Numbered from the stretch's first letter, positions 6,876-13,348 are shown. The stretch is 14,517 nucleotides of DNA from Nitrososphaera sp. (GCA_023252395.1 JAJPDY010000008.1:1-14517), one strand, 5' to 3'. The notes: generated from the letters alone by a model not told the origin. Numbers and translations are program-made.

Positions 6876-6923
6876 CATTTGAACAAACATCCGACTTTTA
6901 CCTAAAGCCAGATTATGATATGC

Positions 6924-6931
6924 ATTTAAAT
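6924..6931 (+). promoter_or_regulatory. TATA box of the CoA-binding protein gene
   Basis: ATTTAAAT is centred about 29 nt before the ATG at 6957 but only 5 nt before the ATG at 6933. It therefore favours the later start and a leaderless mRNA. Confidence 0.55.
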
Positions 6932-6956
6932 AATGAGCGCAAAAGCTAGGCTGCAC

Positions 6957-7379
6957 ATGAACCGGGATTCCCACTCTGACGACGAAATCAAAAGGATCTA
7001 CAAGATGAAAAACATCGCGGTAGTAGGCATGTCAAAGAATGAAGGCAAGGCCGCAAACTATGTCCCCCGATATCTTGTTGAGCATGGCTACAACGTCATC
7101 CCAGTCAACCCGACAGCGCCAGAGATAATGGGGAAAAAGTCATACCCTCTGGTCAGCGGCGTGCCTGAAAGCATTGACATCGTTGACGTCTTCCGGCCCT
7201 CTGAAGACGTGCCTGCAGTTGTAAGGGACGCCTTGAAAAAAGAGGGAATAAAGGTGATCTGGATGCAGGAAGGGATCTACAGCGAAGAGGCGGAGCGGAT
7301 GGCAAAGGAAAAGGGAGTCGACGTGGTCTACAACAGGTGCATGATGGCAGAGCACACGCGGCTGTTCGATACTGACTAG
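6957..7379 (+). CDS. CoA-binding domain protein (YccU-like)
   Basis: A 140-aa single-domain Rossmann protein of the CoA_binding_2 family, related to E. coli YccU and to the nucleotide-binding part of succinyl-CoA synthetase alpha and acyl-CoA synthetases. The dinucleotide-type loop is IAVVGMSKNEGKAANYVP at 20-37. It is followed by the strand YNVIPVNP at 45-52 with the typical PVNP signature, then VWMQ-like IWMQEGIYSEEA at 101-112 and VVYNRCMMAEH at 123-133. Cys128 in that last motif is typical of the family. The family binds CoA or a related ligand; the physiological role is not known. An ATG at 6933 would add 8 residues but overlaps the TATA box, so 6957 is preferred. Confidence 0.9.
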   Translation: MNRDSHSDDEIKRIYKMKNIAVVGMSKNEGKAANYVPRYLVEHGYNVIPVNPTAPEIMGKKSYPLVSGVPESIDIVDVFRPSEDVPAVVRDALKKEGIKVIWMQEGIYSEEAERMAKEKGVDVVYNRCMMAEHTRLFDTD

Positions 7380-7380
7380 G

Positions 7381-7388
7381 TTAAATTA
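7381..7388 (+). promoter_or_regulatory. TATA box of the 116-aa hypothetical gene
   Basis: TTAAATTA begins right after the preceding stop and is centred about 28 nt before the ATG at 7413, predicting a leaderless mRNA. Confidence 0.5.
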
Positions 7389-7412
7389 CGCACCTGCCAT
7401 ATTTTCTGCAAG

Positions 7413-7763
7413 ATGTCTAGCATTGACAGGGTTTTGGAGAGCATCAAGCCGGCTCTTGACGAGTTGCAGAAAAAAGACATATCGACAAGGGTTGGAGTCG
7501 ACAGGGACGCCGGGATAATCAGGATCTACGGCGAGGGCTCGGACTACATAAAACGCGCCTCATCTGGGCTTTCTGAAATGCTTGAACTCGCGTACACCAC
7601 GGCAGAGCACCACCCGTACTGGCTTGTTCTTTACCACGCGACAGAGGTGTGCAAGGCGGTCCTCGACAAGTGGGAGTCTGAGCTGAGCGCGGACCAGCTG
7701 AGCGAGATGTCATGGCGGTGCGACGAGATCAAGATGGCATTGGACAAGCTGGCAGAAAAGTAG
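7413..7763 (+). CDS. Hypothetical soluble protein, 116 aa
   Basis: I do not recognise this family. It appears mostly helical: an amphipathic N-terminal helix (VLESIKPALDELQKK), a short beta segment (IIRIYGEGSDYIK, about 35-47), then two or three helices up to residue 115. There is no signal peptide or membrane segment. Cys80 and Cys103 are the only cysteines and do not form a metal motif; His66, His67 and His75 cluster in the middle. Evidence that it is real: a complete open frame with G+C-rich third positions like the neighbours, and an ATG correctly spaced from a TATA box. It follows the CoA-binding gene by 33 nt on the same strand but seems to have its own promoter. Confidence 0.78.
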   Translation: MSSIDRVLESIKPALDELQKKDISTRVGVDRDAGIIRIYGEGSDYIKRASSGLSEMLELAYTTAEHHPYWLVLYHATEVCKAVLDKWESELSADQLSEMSWRCDEIKMALDKLAEK

Positions 7764-7831
7764 CAGCCAAGACATTCTCTTCAGAGCCGGCATCCGGTAA
7801 TGCTTATCCGTCAGTATCGCCATAATACCTC

Positions 7832-7975
7832 ATGCAAGTCTCCATCCCTGTTAGCAAGCAAAAAAGGTCGGTTCTTTCAGGCAACCCTGAGTTTATCGTC
7901 CACCTGTCGATGCTTGGAGGGTTCGTCAGCCTCGTCGGGTACCTTGCAGTATTTGGGTGCCACCACATCCACTGA
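7832..7975 (+). CDS. Predicted 47-aa membrane microprotein
   Basis: An open frame of 47 codons with one convincing hydrophobic helix at about 21-42 (FIVHLSMLGGFVSLVGYLAV). It has a basic N-terminal segment (SKQKR at 8-12) and a short tail CHHIH at 43-47 that could bind a metal. The positive-inside pattern would put the N-terminus in the cytoplasm and the His-rich tail outside. A TATA-like CTTATC is centred 27 nt before the ATG, so it would be leaderless. The gene would otherwise be a 250-bp gap before the GTPase. No family is recognised. It could be chance, but the amino-acid pattern is protein-like. Confidence 0.5.
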   Translation: MQVSIPVSKQKRSVLSGNPEFIVHLSMLGGFVSLVGYLAVFGCHHIH

Positions 7976-7981
7976 TCAGAG

Positions 7982-7989
7982 TATATAAA
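7982..7989 (+). promoter_or_regulatory. TATA box of the GTPase gene
   Basis: TATATAAA is a strong archaeal consensus, centred about 27 nt before the ATG at 8013 and only 12 nt before the ATG at 7998. It indicates a leaderless transcript beginning at 8013. Confidence 0.65.
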
Positions 7990-8012
7990 TAATAACAATG
8001 GGGAGCAAGAGC

Positions 8013-9230
8013 ATGATAAAGATCGGGCTGATTGGCAAGACAAACACTGGCAAGACCACGTTTTTCAACTCGGCCACGCTGTCGACAGCCGAGATATCCA
8101 ATTACCCATTTACTACAAAGCAGCCTGCGATTGGCAACGCACACGCTATAACGCTCTGCGTCCACAAGGAATTCAACCTGCAGGACCAACCCAAGAACTC
8201 GCGATGCATCAACGGCTGGCGCTTTATCCCTGTAGAGCTGGTGGACCTGCCGGGGCTAATCAAGGGCGCATGGGAGGGCAAGGGCCTTGGCAACCAGTTC
8301 CTGTCAATAGCGGCACAGTCAGACGCGCTACTACATGTAGTCGACGCGTCAGGAAGCATTGATGCATCAGGCAAGATAGCAGAACCTGGAACCGGCGACC
8401 CTATAGCCGACGTTGCAGACATTGAAGAAGAGCTTGTCATGTGGTACTTGAAGTTGCTTGAGGCAAACCGTGACAAGATATCCCGCGCGATCAGCTCAGG
8501 AATGGACACGATACCTGCGATAACCGAGGTCTTTAGGGGCATCAACGTAAGGGAAGACCACGTAAAGGTGGCGCTTCAGGCAAACAACCTGACGGCTACA
8601 AAGTTTGACGACTTTGGGCCGGAGGAGAGCAAGGACTTTTGCTGGAGCCTACGGGACGTTTCAAAACCAACATTGATTGTGGCAAACAAAGTCGACCTGC
8701 CCACGGCCACTGACAACTTTCGCAGGCTGCAGGAAGAATACAAGGACATGATAGTGATACCTGCAAGCGCGGACGCCGAGCTCACTCTTAGGCGCGCAGA
8801 GCACCGCGGGCTAATCCAGTACATCCCCGGCGACGAGCGCTTTGAAATAAAGGAGCAGAGCGTGCTCAACGACAAGCAAAAGTGGGCGCTCAACTTTATC
8901 CGCAAAGACATTCTGGGCGAATACATGCGCACCGGAGTCCAGTTTGCAATAAATGTGGCCGTGTTCAAGCTGCTCAAGATGAACGCAGTCTATCCAGTCG
9001 CCGACTCGCAAAAGTTTGCAGACAAGCATGGAAATGTTCTGCCTGATGTTTACCTGATGAGGGCCGGCTCAACGGTAGAAGACCTTGCCCGCGAAATACA
9101 CAGCGAGCTGGCAAAGGGCATACTGTACGCAATGGACGCAAGGGACGGGCTGAGGCTGCCAGTCAATTATCATTTAAAAGACCGCGACGTGCTATCCATA
9201 GTCTCGGCAAGGACTGCCAAAAAGAAGTGA
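8013..9230 (+). CDS. Obg/YchF-family GTPase with C-terminal TGS domain
   Basis: A 405-aa P-loop GTPase of the YchF/Ygr210-like branch found in archaea and eukaryotes. Motifs in order are G1 GKTNTGKTT at 8-16, the G2 region NYPFTT at 30-35 (typical of Obg/YchF proteins), G3 DLPG at 78-81, and G4 NKVD at 225-228 (so guanine-specific, unlike YchF itself with NxxE). These are followed by the G5-like PASAD and a TGS domain at about 335-400. Relatives associate with ribosomes or tRNA and act in translation or its stress control; that role is inferred. An in-frame ATG at 7998 would add MGSKS, but the TATA box is too close to it. A 77-aa gene follows after 5 nt and is probably co-transcribed. Confidence 0.93.
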   Translation: MIKIGLIGKTNTGKTTFFNSATLSTAEISNYPFTTKQPAIGNAHAITLCVHKEFNLQDQPKNSRCINGWRFIPVELVDLPGLIKGAWEGKGLGNQFLSIAAQSDALLHVVDASGSIDASGKIAEPGTGDPIADVADIEEELVMWYLKLLEANRDKISRAISSGMDTIPAITEVFRGINVREDHVKVALQANNLTATKFDDFGPEESKDFCWSLRDVSKPTLIVANKVDLPTATDNFRRLQEEYKDMIVIPASADAELTLRRAEHRGLIQYIPGDERFEIKEQSVLNDKQKWALNFIRKDILGEYMRTGVQFAINVAVFKLLKMNAVYPVADSQKFADKHGNVLPDVYLMRAGSTVEDLAREIHSELAKGILYAMDARDGLRLPVNYHLKDRDVLSIVSARTAKKK

Positions 9231-9235
9231 TTGCC

Positions 9236-9469
9236 ATGACAAAAGACCAGCTGATGCGCGACATTGAAGGCATACTGCAAAAAGACCCTTCAAGGATGTA
9301 TTCAAAGGAAGAGATCCTGAACCTGCTTGCGGAAAAAAAGAAGGATCACGAACTTGAACAGCTGCTGGCAGAGCTTGAAGTTGCAAGCTCGCTCAAGGAA
9401 GAAAGCAAGTCAGAAATTTACGCAAAATGCAAGGGCGGAACCGTATATTATCGATGGAACAAGAACTAG
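9236..9469 (+). CDS. Small helical protein, probable GTPase operon partner
   Basis: A 77-aa protein of unknown function. The first 55 residues are Lys/Glu-rich helices (MYSKEEILNLLAEKKKDHE, LEQLLAELEVA) in a helix-turn-helix-like order. It ends in a short hairpin KCKGGTVYYRW that resembles the wing of a compact winged-helix fold, so a nucleic-acid-binding protein is possible but unproven. The ATG at 9236 is 5 nt after the GTPase stop. The GTGAT sequence overlapping that stop may serve as its Shine-Dalgarno, which points to translational coupling. An in-frame GTG at 9227 would add three residues and overlap the GTPase gene. The stop codon overlaps that of the convergent winged-helix gene within a single CTAG. 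Confidence 0.78.
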   Translation: MTKDQLMRDIEGILQKDPSRMYSKEEILNLLAEKKKDHELEQLLAELEVASSLKEESKSEIYAKCKGGTVYYRWNKN

Positions 9470-9735
9470 CTTTCTTGCGGAAAAACTGCGATGCTCTTTA
9501 GTGAAGAATATATCGCCAAATACTTCATGCCCTTTTCAGTCGTCCTGTACGCCATGTGCCTCTTGTCCTCGTCGGCAAGCTCTATGACAAGATTTTTCTC
9601 GACAAGTATGCTCATGTATTGCTTCAGCTGGCCGCTTGTGAGGTTCGCTTTTGTGAGAAGCCGGGTCTTTGTTATCCCGCCATTAGCAGCTTCCAGAATA
9701 ATTGCCATTATATCAGGTCTGCTGCGGTTTTTCAC
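9466..9735 (-). CDS. Winged helix-turn-helix protein, ArnR1-like
   Basis: An 89-aa single-domain DNA-binding protein that matches the archaeal winged-helix class typified by ArnR1 (HTH_45). It opens with RSRPDIMAIILEAANGG, then the TKTRLLTKANLTSGQLKQY helix-turn-helix at about 22-40, MSILVEKNLVIE, and a wing ending in YRTTEKGMKYL at 63-73. Such proteins are numerous in Thaumarchaeota and usually act as local regulators; the target is unknown. The start is GTG at 9735, about 27 nt from a TATA box (GATTTATAGG on this strand), so the mRNA should be leaderless. It diverges from birA, making birA one plausible target. Its stop overlaps that of the plus-strand 77-aa gene. Confidence 0.88.
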   Translation of the reverse strand: MKNRSRPDIMAIILEAANGGITKTRLLTKANLTSGQLKQYMSILVEKNLVIELADEDKRHMAYRTTEKGMKYLAIYSSLKSIAVFPQES

Positions 9736-9755
9736 ATGATGAGGGAAGTTTTGAT

Positions 9756-9765
9756 CCTATAAATC
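9756..9765. promoter_or_regulatory. TATA box in the birA / winged-helix divergent region
   Basis: Minus-strand GATTTATAGG is centred about 26 nt before the GTG at 9735. The same block reads CCTATAAATC forward and could also serve the plus strand, but no good birA start lies at the right distance from it. Confidence 0.5.
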
Positions 9766-9816
9766 GTAGGTGAAGCAAGTTCTCAGACAAGCTGGTAGAA
9801 TTAGTTTGATAATAGG

Positions 9817-9823
9817 TATATTA
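9817..9823 (+). promoter_or_regulatory. Candidate TATA box of birA
   Basis: TATATTA is centred 28 nt before the in-frame TTG at 9848. It lies inside the open frame that begins at 9770, which argues that the first 26 codons of that frame are not translated. Confidence 0.4.
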
Positions 9824-9847
9824 CCTGCGCCGCCTGCTCAGCTGCCA

Positions 9848-10840
9848 TTGCCCGCGCAAGACTATGGCAAGCCAGATCAGTTCCTCTCGCTTCTGAAAGC
9901 AGAGTCTGCCAGTGGATATGTTTCGGGGCAGGCACTGGCAAAAAAGGCAGGGATTTCAAGAAGCGCGGTGTGGAAGCAGATAAGGAGGCTGCGCAGGTAC
10001 GGCTATACTATCGAGTCGCTCCACGGGATGGGCTACAGGCTGGCAGGCGAGACTGATTCTCCGGTTCCTTGGGAGCTGGCAAAGGCGCTCAATACGTCAT
10101 TTGTAAAAAATATAGTCTATCGGGAAACTGTAGACTCTACACAGAACCTTGCCATGTCGATTGCAAGCAAGCCGGATTCGCACGGCACAATAGTCATTGC
10201 AGAACAGCAAAAGAGCGGAAGAGGCAGGATGAAGAGAAAGTGGCTCTCTCCAAAAGGCGGGCTCTGGCTGTCTGTTGTCTTGAAGCCTTCGATACCTACA
10301 GCCCAAGTCACGCTCCTGCCGTTTGTGGCGGCCCTTGCTGTATGCGAAGCGATAAGGGAAGGCACGAAACTTGACGCGGGGCTAAAGTGGCCAAACGACA
10401 TCATGATCTCTGGGAAAAAAGTCGCCGGCATACTGCTTGACATAAGCGCAGAAGCAGAGCAGGTAAACTATGCAGTTATTGGCATCGGGCTTAATGCAAA
10501 CGTTGATTCTTCTGCAATTGCGTCGCGCCTTGACGCCGGCATAATGATAACGTCAATAAAAGACGAGCTCGGGCACGAAACAAGCAGGCTTGTCCTTGCG
10601 CGGCTGCTGCTTGAAAAGCTGGAGCATTATTATCTGGAACTAGAGCGCCAAGGCCCGTCAGGCATCTTGCAGAAATGGAAGCAAAGATCAGACATGCTTG
10701 GCAAGCAGGTTTCAGTCACGCAAGGTAGCAAGACTATTCAAGGGATTGCCACCGGCCTCAACGATGACGGGTCGCTCCTGCTCAAGGCAGGCGATAAAGA
10801 AATCAGCATAGTGTCAGGCGACATTAAAGTCAGGTACTAA
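9848..10840 (+). CDS. birA: Biotin-protein ligase BirA with N-terminal HTH
   Basis: This enzyme activates biotin with ATP and transfers it to a lysine of biotin carboxyl carrier proteins. Counting from the TTG at 9848 (330 aa), a winged-helix domain covers about 10-66, with QALAKKAGISRSAVWKQIRRL, split near residue 40, and GYRL. The catalytic domain has GRGR at 124-127 in the biotinyl-AMP loop, KWPND at 170-174 and GKKVAGILLD at 179-188; a C-terminal SH3-like domain follows. In Thaumarchaeota the main substrate should be the acetyl/propionyl-CoA carboxylase of the hydroxypropionate/hydroxybutyrate cycle. The frame opens at GTG 9770 (356 aa), but those 26 residues do not resemble BirA and contain a TATA box; the start is uncertain. 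The HTH suggests it may regulate transcription. Confidence 0.92.
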   Translation: MPAQDYGKPDQFLSLLKAESASGYVSGQALAKKAGISRSAVWKQIRRLRRYGYTIESLHGMGYRLAGETDSPVPWELAKALNTSFVKNIVYRETVDSTQNLAMSIASKPDSHGTIVIAEQQKSGRGRMKRKWLSPKGGLWLSVVLKPSIPTAQVTLLPFVAALAVCEAIREGTKLDAGLKWPNDIMISGKKVAGILLDISAEAEQVNYAVIGIGLNANVDSSAIASRLDAGIMITSIKDELGHETSRLVLARLLLEKLEHYYLELERQGPSGILQKWKQRSDMLGKQVSVTQGSKTIQGIATGLNDDGSLLLKAGDKEISIVSGDIKVRY

Positions 10841-10842
10841 TC

Positions 10843-11037
10843 TCACTTTAACTCTGACAGGGCTTCGGCTTCAAACTCGTTACCCTCGCCAGCTGGGGTT
10901 GCGATCATTTTCACAAACTCTTCTTCGCTGCCTTCCCACAGGCTGTACTGGAACTGGTGCATGCCGCACATGAACAACTTTGTTCCAGCCTCGCTCCAGT
11001 CCACAATGCAGTTGCATGGCAGGGTTTTAGACGGCAT
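10843..11037 (-). CDS. Small Cys-containing hypothetical protein, 64 aa
   Basis: No family is recognised. Cys8, Cys10, Cys24 and His27 (PCNC ... FMCGMHQF) could form one metal site. They are followed by an aromatic segment FQYSLWEG and an acidic C-terminal half (EGSEEEFVKM, GEGNEFEAEALSELK). The ATG at 11037 is about 30 nt from a TTAAAG element; the frame extends to a GTG at 11061, which is too close to that element. The gene converges on birA, with two nucleotides between the stops. The protein-like composition and metal-site spacing make it credible, and the role is unknown. Confidence 0.65.
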   Translation of the reverse strand: MPSKTLPCNCIVDWSEAGTKLFMCGMHQFQYSLWEGSEEEFVKMIATPAGEGNEFEAEALSELK

Positions 11038-11064
11038 CTGCTGACTAGCGACGCATGCCACGAA

Positions 11065-11070
11065 CTTTAA
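11065..11070 (-). promoter_or_regulatory. Possible TATA element of the 64-aa gene
   Basis: Minus-strand TTAAAG is centred 30 nt before the ATG at 11037. It is weak and assigned by spacing only. Confidence 0.3.
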
Positions 11071-11125
11071 TGCTTACACCCAATTGTTCTATAGCATAAT
11101 ACCGGGGCGCGCTGCCGCGTTAACC

Positions 11126-11133
11126 GTTAAAAC
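11126..11133 (+). promoter_or_regulatory. Possible TATA element of the 84-aa zinc-binding gene
   Basis: GTTAAAAC is centred about 31 nt before the ATG at 11161, consistent with a very short or absent leader. Confidence 0.35.
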
Positions 11134-11160
11134 CAAAGTAGCTCTTGCACGTTTTGGACA

Positions 11161-11415
11161 ATGGAGTCCGCGATGCAAGTTTACTACCCGGACACACGAA
11201 TCTACAAGCGCATAATTTATCTGGTGACAATAAAGCAAAAAGGGCTGTGCCAGGCTTGCAGGAGGCCGTTCACCGGAAGCGAGCCAATAGTGAGAAGCGA
11301 CACCCGCGCGGCAAGGTACTACCATTACGGCTGCGCAGAGAGGCGCAGGATAGATAGCGAGTCTGCCCGGGTGTTTTCTGCAAGTTTGAATTCTACTTTT
11401 GAAGACGCGCAATGA
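11161..11415 (+). CDS. Small treble-clef-like zinc-binding protein, 84 aa
   Basis: The likely metal ligands are Cys30, Cys33, His55 and Cys58 (LCQACRRPF ... YYHYGCAERRR), spacing C-x2-C-x21-H-x2-C. This is similar to PARP-type, LIM or HNH-like zinc knuckles. The order knuckle, RSD-T-RAARYYH, then a basic helix (CAERRRI) resembles small archaeal zinc fingers that bind nucleic acid. A basic N-terminal region (RIYKRIIYLVTIKQK) precedes the site. The C-terminal 20 residues look disordered. The gene is solitary, diverges from the 64-aa gene and converges on glycerate kinase with a 9-bp gap. Met5 is an alternative start. A function cannot be assigned. Confidence 0.72.
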   Translation: MESAMQVYYPDTRIYKRIIYLVTIKQKGLCQACRRPFTGSEPIVRSDTRAARYYHYGCAERRRIDSESARVFSASLNSTFEDAQ

Positions 11416-11424
11416 GCATATCTG

Positions 11425-12768
11425 CTATCTACTTTTTACAGACGCTGCTATGGCAATGTCGTTTACGTTGGTGCCGGTGTAGCCTGTAAAAATCAGAGAA
11501 TGCATCTTTTTTAATGCGTGGTAGCTGTCGTGCCTGTCAAGATATTTTTGCAAATCCATTTTTTTGGAAAAGGAAGTTGCCTTCGACACCAATGCCCCTG
11601 CCGCGTCTGAATTGCCGTCTATCCCGTCAGTTCCCATGAATGCTACTGTAATATCCTGACCGAGTTCTATGGCACATGCAAGCGCCGCCTCTTGGTTCCT
11701 GCCACCTCTGCCATTTCTCGATTTGTTCAACTTGACTGTCGTTTCGCCTCCTGCCACTATGGCAAAAGGCGCGCCGGCAAGGTCGGATGAGAGGCGCGCC
11801 AAAAACCTGCCAAAATCCTGCGCCTCGCCGTCAAACTCTGAGCCAAGGTGAACTGCATGCAGTCCATGTTGTTTCAAGTAATTGACAGCGCTTTTGCATG
11901 CGACAACATTGTTGCCAATGATCATGTTGTGGACTTTGGAAAAAACCGGATCCCCGGGCTTTGGAGTATCATTAATCTTGCCTCTTGCACCTTTGCTTAT
12001 GTGCCTGTCTACTGCACTCGGACTCTTTACATGATACTTGTTCAATATTTTCTGGGCGTCTTTGAACGTGGAATTATCCGGGCAGGTCGGCCCAGATGCA
12101 ATTGCCGCGACGTCATCGTCTATGACATCTGACAGGATCAGCGAAACAACAGTGCATGATTTGTTGATGTGCCTGAGCAGCTGTCCTCCTTTGACAGACG
12201 AGAGGTGCTTGCGCACAACATTTACTTCGTGGATTGAGGCGCCGGAGCCAAGGAGCAGGTTCGTTATCCTCTGCTTGTCATGCAAGGATACCCCGGGCGC
12301 CGGCATTGGCATGAGCGCCGAGCCGCCGCCTGAAATCAAGACAAACACAAGATCGCCCTGCCCCGCTTTTCCAAGTACGTCTACGATCTTTTTCGTACCT
12401 TCTACGCCGGACTTGTCTGGCACCGGGTGCGATGCTTCAGTGACTTTAATCACCCTGTTCTTGATCCTTGTGCCGTGGGGAACAGTGATCGCGCCAGCTG
12501 AAATCCTGTTCTTCAAAATAGAATAAAGTGCATCCGCCATCCCGCCGGCAGCCTTGCCTGCGCCAACCACGTATACGCTATCAAACTTTTGAAATTTTGC
12601 AGTATTGCCATATATGTCGCGAACTGATAATTTCCCGTCAAGCCTTACTGCCTGCTTTACAAGCGCGTCCGGCCTGGCGCTGTCGACCGCTGCCTCTAGT
12701 GCGGCAAGGACCAGTTTGGCCGGCCTGCCATTGTGAAACTTGACTATCTCTCTGCGGTTTGCGATCAA
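11425..12768 (-). CDS. Glycerate 2-kinase (MOFRL/DUF4147 family)
   Basis: A 447-aa kinase that phosphorylates D-glycerate to 2-phosphoglycerate, feeding it into central carbon metabolism. Visible motifs are VGAGKAAGG at 68-76 (containing the lysine thought catalytic in this family), SHPVPD at 113-118, SGGGSALM at 147-154, NVVRKHLSSVKGG at 183-195, LSDVIDDD at 212-219, SGPT at 225-228, and GGETTV at 340-345. GRGGRNQE at 353-360 carries the second likely catalytic residue, Arg357, and the MOFRL-type end TGYTGTNVND lies at 428-437. It is full length. The start is TTG at 12768, 28 nt from a minus-strand AAATTAAC box, so it is probably leaderless. Glycerate may come from serine, glyoxylate or mannosylglycerate turnover; the nearby mpgS makes the last worth considering. 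Confidence 0.92.
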   Translation of the reverse strand: MIANRREIVKFHNGRPAKLVLAALEAAVDSARPDALVKQAVRLDGKLSVRDIYGNTAKFQKFDSVYVVGAGKAAGGMADALYSILKNRISAGAITVPHGTRIKNRVIKVTEASHPVPDKSGVEGTKKIVDVLGKAGQGDLVFVLISGGGSALMPMPAPGVSLHDKQRITNLLLGSGASIHEVNVVRKHLSSVKGGQLLRHINKSCTVVSLILSDVIDDDVAAIASGPTCPDNSTFKDAQKILNKYHVKSPSAVDRHISKGARGKINDTPKPGDPVFSKVHNMIIGNNVVACKSAVNYLKQHGLHAVHLGSEFDGEAQDFGRFLARLSSDLAGAPFAIVAGGETTVKLNKSRNGRGGRNQEAALACAIELGQDITVAFMGTDGIDGNSDAAGALVSKATSFSKKMDLQKYLDRHDSYHALKKMHSLIFTGYTGTNVNDIAIAASVKSR

Positions 12769-12791
12769 CCATTATTATCGTGTTTGCAGTA

Positions 12792-12800
12792 GTTAATTTC
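12792..12800 (-). promoter_or_regulatory. Candidate TATA box of glycerate kinase
   Basis: Minus-strand GAAATTAAC is centred about 28 nt before the TTG at 12768, which helps select that unusual start codon. Confidence 0.4.
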
Positions 12801-12915
12801 TCTTTGTGAATTTCTTCCAGTCGTTCAAAACAGAAATTTTTAGAAGCTGCAGCTGACAGATCCATCAAGCAGTACAGACTCCTCGAAGTCCTATTTTGAA
12901 TAATCATAGACAGTT

Positions 12916-12924
12916 CTTAAATTA
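12916..12924 (+). promoter_or_regulatory. TATA box of the Cys-rich 61-aa gene
   Basis: CTTAAATTA is centred 28 nt before the ATG at 12948, favouring it over the TTG at 12930 and predicting a leaderless mRNA. The DNA between 12801 and 12915 shows nothing else recognisable. Confidence 0.5.
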
Positions 12925-12947
12925 CTGGCTTGTTCGTCAAGAGCGGG

Positions 12948-13133
12948 ATGCTGGAGCCCGAGCTGCTGCGATGCAAATGCAACGACTGCTTGGCTGGCAA
13001 TCATTCTAGAATAGACTGTCTGAAAAATAAATGCCAGTGCTGCGATCTGGAAGACATGTTTGCGCTGCTGTCTCAAATAGAGCCAACAAAGGAATTCCTG
13101 TGCGGCCGCTCGCGCTCTGTGATGGTAGCCTGA
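12948..13133 (+). CDS. Small cysteine-rich protein, 61 aa
   Basis: Eight cysteines in 61 residues: Cys9, 11, 14, 24, 29, 31, 32 and 52, arranged as C-x-C-x2-C, then C-x4-C-x-C-C, plus His19. This density indicates binding of one or two zinc ions, or an iron-sulfur or copper site. It is cytoplasmic, with no signal peptide. After the Cys region comes a helix DLEDMFALLSQIE. No family is recognised. The ATG at 12948 is placed by the TATA box; the frame can extend to TTG 12930. Its last base directly abuts the stop of the convergent zinc-ribbon gene, with no intergenic base. Confidence 0.7.
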   Translation: MLEPELLRCKCNDCLAGNHSRIDCLKNKCQCCDLEDMFALLSQIEPTKEFLCGRSRSVMVA

Positions 13134-13328
13134 TCAATTCTTCTTTATCGTGTATAGGCAAAAGTCGCACTCTTCGCAAACATAGTACAGGTTGTCAAAC
13201 TCTGAGCACAGGACCATACTGTCGTGGCAGCGCGGGCATTCTATCTCGTGCTCTAGGAATTGGACCTGCGGTTTTTCCTCGACAACCGTGCTTTCAGCAA
13301 TTACCTTTTCCTCCAGTTTTGATTCCAC
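13134..13328 (-). CDS. Small zinc-ribbon protein, 64 aa
   Basis: A 64-aa protein with an acidic N-terminal tail (about 1-28) and a C-terminal zinc ribbon. The first knuckle is CPRC at 31-34 and the second is CEEC at 51-54, with additional Cys41 and Cys57. The 16-residue span between knuckles, with strand-like MVLCSEFDNLYYV, fits a rubredoxin-type ribbon as in small transcription or translation accessory proteins. The start is GTG at 13328, 25 nt from a TATA box (CTTAAGAATA on the minus strand), so it is probably leaderless. It converges end-to-end with the Cys-rich 61-aa gene. The specific partner is unknown. Confidence 0.8.
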   Translation of the reverse strand: MESKLEEKVIAESTVVEEKPQVQFLEHEIECPRCHDSMVLCSEFDNLYYVCEECDFCLYTIKKN

Positions 13329-13348
13329 GAAAAGCCATAGCAGAAGTT

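Noticed and set aside
7800..7988. 62-codon plus-strand frame before the GTPase
   Set aside because: Ser/Thr-rich low-information sequence; the +1-shifted frame at 7832 gives a better protein with a membrane helix.
11089..11412. 107-codon minus-strand frame opposite the 84-aa zinc-binding gene
   Set aside because: It lacks motifs, whereas the plus strand shows an ordered Cys/His metal site and a spaced TATA element.
12638..12907. 89-codon minus-strand frame across the glycerate kinase start
   Set aside because: Its second half is out of frame with the well-supported kinase and has skewed Gln/Arg/Gly composition; the first half has no motif and covers the kinase promoter.
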